Program-made: the position numbers and the translations under genes | Notes under the pieces: model-generated | Told to the model about the DNA's origin: nothing | What the model saw: the letters and a program-made list of their open reading frames with translations, nothing else | Database searches by the model: none | Assembly (NCBI GenBank): GCA_038224615.1 | Contig: JBBRFH010000111.1 | Span: 1-10,860, forward strand | DNA from: JBBRFH01 sp038224615 | GTDB taxonomy: Bacteria; Planctomycetota; Phycisphaerae; Tepidisphaerales; Tepidisphaeraceae | DNA: 10,860 nucleotides | Direction: 5' to 3' | In this document: piece after piece, positions 4,922 to 10,860 of the stretch | Position numbering within the stretch: position 1 is the stretch's first letter | How the letters are laid out: every line of letters begins with the position of its first letter

Positions 4922-5932
4922 TCAAACCGCCGTCGGGACGGCGGCGTTGCCGCCGCTCTGGGCGCGTTGGCGGAGCGACTCGAGTTTGTCGCGGGCTTCC
5001 TTGGCCATCTGCGTGTTCGGGAAATCACGGACGATCAGGTCGCCGATGCGGTAGGCCTCGCTCCACTGGCTCTGATGGACGGCGGCGGTGAACTGATCCT
5101 TGAGCTGGTTGAGCTTGTCCTTAAACAGGTTCCGCACGCTCTCCTGCATGCCCAGGCCTTCGTCCGACGAGAGGTAGAAGTCGAGCTTGCGCACGGTCGC
5201 GATGGCGGCGTCGATGTCCTTACGCGAGATCTGGTCGTTGTACTCATCCAGAAGGCGCTGCTTGTACGCCTGGCGACGCTGCTCGATCTCATTCTGGAGC
5301 TTGCGGACTTCCTCGTTGGTCGGGAACTGCTGCTCGAGCCGCTCCGCCTCGCGCTGGGCGGCGGCCCACTGCTGGTTGGAGGTATGGCGGTCGATGATGA
5401 CGACGCCCGCCTGAACCTGACGGCGGATGTGGTCGGCGAATCGCTGGTTAATGTCCTCACGGATGCGCTCGGCTTCCTGCTTGTAGCCGAATTTGGTGTC
5501 CATCTCGTCGACGAGCACCAACGCCGCTTCCCAGTCGCGCTTGGCAATATCTTCGGTGATCGCACGGCGGAGGGCTTCGCGGTCCTTCTCGCGGTAGGCG
5601 ACCGTCTTGGCGCGGTCACTCAATAGCTGCTGCTCACTGATCTCGTTCAGCATCACCGAGAACTGCTCCAGGCGCTCGTAGACCGGTGTCATGGAGCCGT
5701 CCAGGACGTGTTTTACTCCGCCGGTCGCGCCGAGTTGGTGGGCTATGGGCCATGTAATAAGCACCCCGATCACGCCCGCCGCGCCGACGGCGGCCATGTT
5801 CCAGCCATGTCCCTTGGCACCCATGTAAACGCCCACCGCGATAGCGCCGAACGCGATCACGAGCGAAACCAAGTACATCCATGTCAGTGAACGGGCCCCG
5901 TGGGCCGCGGATTTGTTTTGTTGCTCAAGCAT
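4922..5932 (-). CDS. Membrane-anchored protein with four TPR-like helical repeats
   Basis: The 336-residue product has two N-terminal transmembrane helices (about residues 17-38 and 45-65). A long, charged, helical region follows. In it four similar helical pairs recur: KRDWEAALVLVDEM near 134, NQQWAAAQREAERL near 189, RKDIDAAIATVRKL near 240 and QSQWSEAYRIGDLI near 290, spaced 50-55 residues apart. Two are followed by FP-containing turns (QQFPTNEEV, RDFPNTQMA). This W..A pattern is TPR-like and suggests a protein-interaction scaffold anchored in the inner membrane. AGGTGG shortly before the ATG supports the start. The spacer helices between repeats could form coiled coils. It lies downstream of a small single-pass membrane protein on the same strand. 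The exact role is unknown. Confidence 0.8.
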   Translation of the reverse strand: MLEQQNKSAAHGARSLTWMYLVSLVIAFGAIAVGVYMGAKGHGWNMAAVGAAGVIGVLITWPIAHQLGATGGVKHVLDGSMTPVYERLEQFSVMLNEISEQQLLSDRAKTVAYREKDREALRRAITEDIAKRDWEAALVLVDEMDTKFGYKQEAERIREDINQRFADHIRRQVQAGVVIIDRHTSNQQWAAAQREAERLEQQFPTNEEVRKLQNEIEQRRQAYKQRLLDEYNDQISRKDIDAAIATVRKLDFYLSSDEGLGMQESVRNLFKDKLNQLKDQFTAAVHQSQWSEAYRIGDLIVRDFPNTQMAKEARDKLESLRQRAQSGGNAAVPTAV

Positions 5933-6007
5933 GATCCACCTCGAAAGACGTGGCCGGACATCTCATCGCGCCGCCGACGCGCCAGTTGAGACGGCGCTTC
6001 CACAACG

Positions 6008-6013
6008 ATTATA
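6008..6013 (-). promoter_or_regulatory. Consensus -10 box upstream of the TPR-like protein
   Basis: TATAAT on the minus strand (6008-6013) is a perfect sigma70 -10 hexamer 75 bases before the ATG at 5932, in the 174-base non-coding stretch following the small membrane-protein gene. At the usual spacing the upstream hexamer (TACGTC, 6031-6036) is a poor -35, so this is a partial promoter call. Confidence 0.35.
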
Positions 6014-6106
6014 GGGTGTGTCCAGCAAAGGACGTAGGGAAAATCCGCTGTGGCGCCGATGCGACCAAATGCACTCATCTGCGTTGCCCGCCGGATGTGT
6101 CGCGAA

Positions 6107-6298
6107 TCAGGCCGCTTTCCGCGCGGGTGCCTCGTCGGGCATCGGGTACGCTGGTTCAACGGTTTCGGGGGAAGTCGCTTGTGGGGCGACGGGGGCGGCG
6201 AGCGTGCGGACGTCGATGCGGCGCTGCCGCTCGTGACTGAACAGCGCCAGCAGCGAGAGCGCACCGATCACCGCGAAGCCGAGCCAAAGCAGGTCCAT
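6107..6298 (-). CDS. Small single-pass membrane protein (63 aa)
   Basis: I do not recognise it. Residues 2-20 (LLWLGFAVIGALSLLALF) form one clear membrane helix right at the N-terminus, followed by a basic cluster (HERQRRIDVR) that would stay cytoplasmic, then a proline- and alanine-rich tail of about 30 residues. This design is common for small inner-membrane proteins. No strong Shine-Dalgarno precedes the ATG at 6298. It is divergent from the flippase-like gene (94-base gap) and lies upstream of the TPR-like protein on the same strand. A longer open frame upstream overlaps the flippase-like gene and is antisense noise. Confidence 0.55.
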   Translation of the reverse strand: MDLLWLGFAVIGALSLLALFSHERQRRIDVRTLAAPVAPQATSPETVEPAYPMPDEAPARKAA

Positions 6299-6391
6299 CG
6301 TAGAGATGTTATCGGCTAAGCCGCGCGCGGCAGTTGAGCAAGTGCTTGGGATTGCGATTCGGTCCATCGCTCCCCACAATGGCAAGTCTTC

Positions 6392-7825
6392 ATGAAGTCT
6401 CGTGCCGGCCGCATTGCCCGATTCGTTTTGCGCTGGTCGATCGCCGTTCTCGGCATCGCCTGGGTTGTCGCCAATCTTCACCTGCGCGACCGCGTACTGG
6501 TATTGGACGACCACAATGTGCCAGTCGAGCGAACACTGCTCGCGTCGGCCACCGAATCGTCGCCGCTGTATACGGTCGATATCGACGGGGTCAGTCACGA
6601 AGTCCCGCGCGACCGCGTCATAAACGGGCCAGATCGCAAGACAGTCGCTGTCCCCGGGACCGGAACGCCCGCGCGCCAGGCCAGGCTGCTCGGCATGCGC
6701 CTGATGGGCGACCCAGCCGACCCGAATATCGAGCCGGCGGTTCTCGAGTTGCTCGTCGATGACAACGGTGCCGGCCGATTCATCAAGCCCGCCGAAGTGA
6801 TCGGCGGATTCGACCTGCAGGTGCCGCAACCGCGCGTCGAAGAGGGCATCCTCACGATGCTCCACCGCGCCAATCGGATCCTGATCATCGGTGCCTTTGC
6901 GGTGATGCCGCTCACCTATTTCTCCACGACGGTCCGCTGGCACCGGTTGTTGCGCGTGCTGGGAATCGTGATGACCCTGCGCCGGGTGCTGGTGCTGAAC
7001 ATGGTCGGCGCGTTCTACAACACGTTCATGCCCGGCTCGACCGGCGGGGACGTACTCAAGGCCTACTACGCTGCCAAACACGCGCCCTCGCGCCGGACGG
7101 CGGCGGTGATGTCGGTCATCATCGACCGCGTCCTGGGCCTCCTGACGCTGATCATCCTCGGCGGGGCGATGGCGGCGGTGCAGTACGCGATCGCCGAGGA
7201 CCGCACGTCGCCCGTCGCCCGATCGTGCCTGCATGTGGCGATTGTCGCGGTCTTTCTGTTGTCGGCGACCGTGATCGGGCTGTGGCTCATGTACACACCG
7301 TGGCTTCGCCGCTCGCTCGGCATCAGCGCGCTGCTCAACCGCACCGGCGGGCTCGCCGAGAAGCTACGGAAGATCCTCGAGGTCATGCAGATCTACCGCC
7401 GCGAGCCCGGGCTGATGCTGTGGGCGATTCTCATCACCTTCCCGGTCCACCTCACCGTCGTCGTCTCAGCGCTGCTGGCGGGCAAGGCGTTCGGTCTGCC
7501 GATCGGGGCCGGTTACTACTTCATCGTCGTGCCGGTGATTGTCCTCGCCGGCGCAGTCCCGATCAGCCCGCAGGGCGTCGGTGTGATGGAAGCGTTCGCG
7601 TTTTACCTCACGCGGCCTGCGGGCACGACGCTGAACCAGGCGCTGGCGCTCACGATGTCAATCCGCCTCGTGCAGATCTTCTGGAACCTGCTCGGCGGCA
7701 TCTTTGTACTGCGCGGGGGCTACCACGCGCCGGACGAACGCGAAAAGGCAGAACTGGAAGCCCCGGCGTCCGCCTCGATCTGCGCATCGCCTGATGTCGC
7801 GCCCGACACCGCACCAGCGACCTGA
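6392..7825 (+). CDS. Lysylphosphatidylglycerol-synthase-type transmembrane protein (UPF0104 / AglD-like) with insert after helix 1
   Basis: The 477-residue product carries family signatures of the LPG_synthase_TM superfamily: GAFYNTFMPGSTGGDVLKAY (residues 206-225), SVIIDRVLGLLTLI (241-254) and PISPQGVGVMEAF (390-402). Membrane helices are seen at about 14-30, 162-178, 194-212, 244-266, 279-300, 341-364, 373-391 and near 425-440. Members are flippase- or lipid-transfer-like membrane proteins, including the MprF membrane domain and archaeal AglD, and here probably act in envelope lipid or glycan handling. The unusual part is residues 31-155: a soluble, largely beta-rich segment (RVLVLDDHNVPVERTLL...) between helix 1 and helix 2. 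In the standard family that loop is short. The Shine-Dalgarno is weak. The VOC-fusion gene follows 36 bases downstream on the same strand. Confidence 0.85.
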   Translation: MKSRAGRIARFVLRWSIAVLGIAWVVANLHLRDRVLVLDDHNVPVERTLLASATESSPLYTVDIDGVSHEVPRDRVINGPDRKTVAVPGTGTPARQARLLGMRLMGDPADPNIEPAVLELLVDDNGAGRFIKPAEVIGGFDLQVPQPRVEEGILTMLHRANRILIIGAFAVMPLTYFSTTVRWHRLLRVLGIVMTLRRVLVLNMVGAFYNTFMPGSTGGDVLKAYYAAKHAPSRRTAAVMSVIIDRVLGLLTLIILGGAMAAVQYAIAEDRTSPVARSCLHVAIVAVFLLSATVIGLWLMYTPWLRRSLGISALLNRTGGLAEKLRKILEVMQIYRREPGLMLWAILITFPVHLTVVVSALLAGKAFGLPIGAGYYFIVVPVIVLAGAVPISPQGVGVMEAFAFYLTRPAGTTLNQALALTMSIRLVQIFWNLLGGIFVLRGGYHAPDEREKAELEAPASASICASPDVAPDTAPAT

Positions 7826-7861
7826 CGCTCATCGCGCACGCGCCGATCCTCCGCGGTATCA

Positions 7862-8671
7862 TTGCCGTCCGTGCTCAAGTGCGTCGACCGCATCCTGCTC
7901 CGCGTCCCAAACGTCACGGCGGCGGCAAAGTTTTATACCGAGACGCTGGGCCTGCGCGTCGATCGTGCCCAGCCGGCCGCCGTCGCACTGCGCTTCCAGG
8001 AAGGTGACACCGAACTGATCCTTCACGACGACCGCCAGCGCCCGGACGTCGAGATCGTCTTCGGGGTCAAGGACGTCGAGCAGATGTACGCCGACCGCGA
8101 CCGCCTCGGCCTCACGTTTCTCGCGCCGCCGGTTCGCGTCGGCAATGGGCACCGCGCCACCATGCGCGATCCGTTCGGCCACGTCCTGGTGATTGTCGAC
8201 CGTGGCGAAGCAGTGCATGGGATGTCGGCTGGGTCAAGCGGGAAGCTTTTCGACGGTGCGCCGGACGAGGACCCGGTCGTCGATCGCGACAAGCTGATCG
8301 AGGTCTACCAGGCCATCGGCCGCACTGCCGACGACCTGCCGTACACGCCGCATTTCGAGCAGTTATATTCGCTCTACACGCGCGGCATCGACGTGCCCAA
8401 GCCGTCGCACAACGAGGTCTGGCGGCAACTGCTCACGTTGCGCAAGTGCGCCAAGCTCCGCAAGCTCGGCCCGGCGACGAGCAAGCCGCCGAAGATCGAG
8501 CCCGAGGACAAGCAGCACCTCAAGGATCTGCTCGGCGTCGACATCGGTCGGCGCGACCGGCTGCCTTATACCGAGCGGTTCGACGAAATCGTGCTCGAGT
8601 TCAACAAGCGCTTCGCCCGAGCCTGGAGCCCCCACGTCGTCTGGAGGCTGGTCGCGACGCTGGCGAAATGA
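7862..8671 (+). CDS. VOC (glyoxalase/bleomycin-resistance fold) protein fused to a duplicated helical module
   Basis: The 269-residue product has a VOC domain over residues 7-114 (RILLRVPNVTAAAKFYTETLGL near the start, RDPFGHVLVIVD at the end). The usual metal ligands look absent: the first-strand His position is Arg10, and the last-strand Glu is replaced by aliphatic residues. A non-metal, binding or structural role is therefore more likely. Residues 143-193 and 217-266 are two copies of one helical unit: both contain LPYT followed by a Phe two residues later, a long helix, and a closing VWR..xTL. The start is uncertain: TTG at 7862 is used here, with GTG at 7871 three codons later; neither has a clear Shine-Dalgarno. 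It may be co-transcribed with the flippase-like gene 36 bases upstream. The C-terminal pair does not match a family I know. Confidence 0.78.
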   Translation: MPSVLKCVDRILLRVPNVTAAAKFYTETLGLRVDRAQPAAVALRFQEGDTELILHDDRQRPDVEIVFGVKDVEQMYADRDRLGLTFLAPPVRVGNGHRATMRDPFGHVLVIVDRGEAVHGMSAGSSGKLFDGAPDEDPVVDRDKLIEVYQAIGRTADDLPYTPHFEQLYSLYTRGIDVPKPSHNEVWRQLLTLRKCAKLRKLGPATSKPPKIEPEDKQHLKDLLGVDIGRRDRLPYTERFDEIVLEFNKRFARAWSPHVVWRLVATLAK

Positions 8672-8683
8672 GACGGGCGATGT

Positions 8684-8750
8684 CTGTGGCGTGATAAGTG
8701 TGGCGTGAGAAGATGTCTGCTTTCATCACGCCACACTCATCACGCCACAC
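8684..8750. repeat. Hairpin made of four 14-bp units, two per arm
   Basis: The left arm (8684-8711) is two tandem copies of a GTGTGGCGTGATRA-type unit. The right arm (8723-8750) is two tandem copies of TCATCACGCCACAC. The arms pair at 25 of 28 positions around an 11-base loop (8712-8722). The structure sits 13 bases after the VOC-fusion stop in a convergent gap. A weak T-rich stretch follows (TGATCTTTATC), so it may act as a terminator for the plus-strand operon. Confidence 0.8.
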
Positions 8751-8774
8751 TGATCTTTATCACTGATCTCTATC
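8749..8774. repeat. Tandem 13-bp direct repeat
   Basis: ACTGATCTTTATC (8749-8761) is followed immediately by ACTGATCTCTATC (8762-8774), identical but for one base. It abuts the end of the 14-bp-unit hairpin. Confidence 0.7.
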
Positions 8775-8801
8775 TCTCAAAGCCCTTGCGCAAATCCTAA
8801 T

Positions 8802-8866
8802 GTGGCACGGGCACCCCGCCCGTCTTGCCCAACGAAGAAGAAACACGGGCGAGGCGCCCGTGCCAC
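8802..8866. repeat. REP-like GC-rich inverted repeat next to kdsA
   Basis: GTGGCACGGGC (8802-8812) pairs with GCCCGTGCCAC (8856-8866), and inside it CGCCCGT (8817-8823) pairs with ACGGGCG (8845-8851). With the short internal loop this is a 22-position arm with 20 pairs around a 21-base loop. It ends eight bases from the kdsA stop. The style matches GTGGCACGGGC-type repeats that I recall scattered in planctomycete intergenic DNA; the copy number cannot be tested here. It may also serve as the transcription end of kdsA. Confidence 0.65.
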
Positions 8867-8873
8867 GCGGGCG

Positions 8874-9691
<818 letters not shown>

Positions 9692-9695
<4 letters not shown>

Positions 9696-10591
9696 GGGAC
9701 GATAAACGTCACCTGCTGGTCGAGCAAGCGGATGTCGGCCGGCGTGTGACCGGCGGCGTCGCCATCGACCTGCATCGGCAGCGGGCGGTCGCTGGTGATC
9801 CGCACATGCTTGCCGTTCGTGTAGATCGCGCCCGGCAGTCGTCCGTGCTGCCCGATCGTGGTCATCGCCGCCGTCAGCGCGACCCAGGAGCGCGAGCCGC
9901 ACGGAATAATGCACACGTCCAGCAGCCCGTCGCGCGAGTCGGCGAGCGTCAGCACGGGGAAGCCCGTTCCGTACTCGGCGACGTTGCCGACAAAGACCAG
10001 CGCCGGCTGCGAGCGGAGGACCGGCGTTTCGTCGATCTCCACCGTCACGGGAATGAAATCCGCATCCCGCAGCGCCGCCAGTGCCGGCGCGACGTACGAC
10101 ATCAGCGTGATCGGGCCGGTGCGGACTTCCGCCAGCGCGTGGACGACCGCGGCGTCGAACCCGCAACTAGCCATCAGCAGGAAGAGCCTCCCGTTGGCCT
10201 CGCCGACATCGATCCGCGTGGTGCGGCGGCGTTCGACCAGGTCGGCGACATACGGCGCGAGCGCCTCGTCGCGCGGGTACGAGAGTTGCAGGTGCCGCTG
10301 CATGAGATTGGCGGTCCCCAGGCCGATAAACAGGATCGGCGGGATGTTGTCGTATCCCAGCAGGTGGCCGAGCCGCTCGACGACGCTGCGCAGCGTGCCG
10401 TCGCCGCCGATGACGATGACGCTGTGCAGTTTCGTTGCATCGTCAGACATGACGTCGAATTGCGCGGCATGCTCGACGCACGCCTCGACGTCGAGCCCGC
10501 GCTCCACGATCGCCGGCAGGATCGACGTCAGCAGTGCTATCCCGCGGCCACGACCGGAGAGGGGATTGGCGAAGATGAGTACGCGACGCAT
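9692..10591 (-). CDS. Diacylglycerol kinase-family lipid kinase (YegS/DgkB/BmrU type)
   Basis: The 299-residue product has the catalytic fold of the DAGK family: IFANPLSGRGRG (residues 6-17), the nucleotide-binding VIVIGGDGTLRSVVE (58-72) with GGDGT at 62-66, and GLGTANLMQRHL (90-101), where ordinary members read P.GTaN..A. The second beta-sandwich domain follows, with FVGNVAEYGTGFPVLTLAD (200-218), DGLLDVCII (221-229) and MQVDGDAAG (273-281). It probably phosphorylates a membrane lipid such as diacylglycerol at the inner membrane; the true lipid is not readable from sequence. ATG 10591 puts the start immediately before the first strand; an in-frame ATG at 10615 would add eight residues. Neither has a clear Shine-Dalgarno. 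It is upstream of and overlaps kdsA by four bases, so the pair forms an envelope operon. Confidence 0.9.
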
Positions 10592-10630
10592 GGTTGAAGT
10601 CCGGATAACTGACATCAGTGTAGTCTCAAA

Positions 10631-10659
10631 TTGACAGCGCAGCCTTCGATCCGCAACAT
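10631..10659 (+). promoter_or_regulatory. Candidate promoter of the lipoprotein gene
   Basis: TTGACA (10631-10636) is a perfect -35 hexamer. CAACAT (10654-10659), 17 bases later, is a weak -10 with three consensus positions, including the key A and final T. A start near 10667 leaves a leader of about 20 bases with AGGA before the ATG at 10687. Confidence 0.4.
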
Positions 10660-10686
10660 CACGGCAACACGTCAGGACGATTCAAA

Positions 10687-10860
10687 ATGAAACGGACAGC
10701 AGTCTCACCATTTCCGGTCCTCGTTCGAGCCGTTTTCGTCGCAGTGGGTCTGGCTGGCGTATCGCTGCTGGCCGGTTGCCCGGGTGCGGGACGTGTGCCG
10801 AATTCGACGCATCCATCGCTGGGGGCGCAGCTCAAGCAGCAGGACGATCAGCTCGTCGGC
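10687..10860 (+). CDS. Lipoprotein, N-terminal part only
   Basis: The first 58 residues are present and the frame runs off the right edge. Basic N-terminus (MKR), a hydrophobic stretch (about residues 11-28) and the lipobox LLAG-C with Cys31 form a type II lipoprotein signal, so the mature protein is lipid-anchored at Cys31 in the inner or outer membrane. After a Gly/Pro/Ser linker a helical, glutamine-rich stretch begins (GAQLKQQDDQLVG). AGGA nine bases upstream supports the ATG at 10687. The domain that would tell its function lies beyond the window. Confidence 0.8.
   Translation, partial: MKRTAVSPFPVLVRAVFVAVGLAGVSLLAGCPGAGRVPNSTHPSLGAQLKQQDDQLVG

Noticed and set aside
4886..5626. A 246-residue plus-strand frame opposite the TPR-like protein
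   Set aside because: Antisense to a protein with two clear membrane helices and regular helical repeats; Leu/Val-rich content is a by-product of the complementary codons.
6299..7234. Extension of the 63-aa membrane protein frame to 375 residues
   Set aside because: It would run antisense through the flippase-like gene; the membrane helix directly follows ATG 6298.
9696..10166. An N-terminal extension of KdsA to 430 residues
   Set aside because: The extra residues overlap the lipid kinase in another frame and are Arg-rich noise; the ATGA overlap at 9692-9695 gives the natural start.

Overview
The window is GC-rich bacterial chromosome with a Gram-negative-type gene set. The best guess is a planctomycete, possibly class Phycisphaerae. 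The reasons are a large extracellular RTX-repeat protein whose N-terminus carries a degenerate LEPR-XLL-like motif (LDARRML), a KDO-8-phosphate synthase for lipopolysaccharide in a non-proteobacterial sequence style, and REP-like intergenic inverted repeats. This placement is inference from style, not a database result.

Layout. 1-1086 (minus): 5' part of a haemolysin-type calcium-binding repeat protein that runs off the left edge. 1087-1399: divergent intergenic region with two perfect palindromes, each overlapping a possible promoter. 1400-3049 (plus): KDPG/KHG aldolase, a NeuD/PglD-type sugar O-acyltransferase and a 65-residue helical protein. 3050-3210: convergent gap with a 25-nt-arm inverted repeat that contains a good intrinsic terminator for the opposite strand. 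3211-4112 (minus): rpoZ followed by a stand-alone coaC. 4232-4852 (plus): a four-helix membrane protein of unknown function. 4922-6298 (minus): a 63-residue single-pass membrane protein, then a membrane-anchored protein with four TPR-like helical pairs. 6392-8671 (plus): a lysylphosphatidylglycerol-synthase-type flippase-like membrane protein with a large insert after helix 1, then a VOC-domain protein fused to a duplicated helical module. 8672-8873: convergent gap packed with nested inverted and tandem repeats. 8874-10591 (minus): a lipid kinase and kdsA joined by an ATGA overlap. 10687-10860 (plus): start of a lipoprotein that leaves the window.

Function. Most of the window is housekeeping or envelope biology: coenzyme A synthesis and RNA polymerase (coaC, rpoZ), outer-membrane sugar and lipid metabolism (kdsA, lipid kinase, possibly the UPF0104-type protein), sugar-acid catabolism (aldolase) and surface display (RTX protein, lipoprotein). 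I see no phage, transposase, CRISPR, defence island, tRNA or rRNA. I did not find a clear new multi-gene system. The most unusual items are the VOC fusion with an internally duplicated C-terminal domain, the operator-like 19-bp palindrome ending five bases before the aldolase start, the insert in the flippase-like protein, and the repeat-dense gap at 8684-8866.
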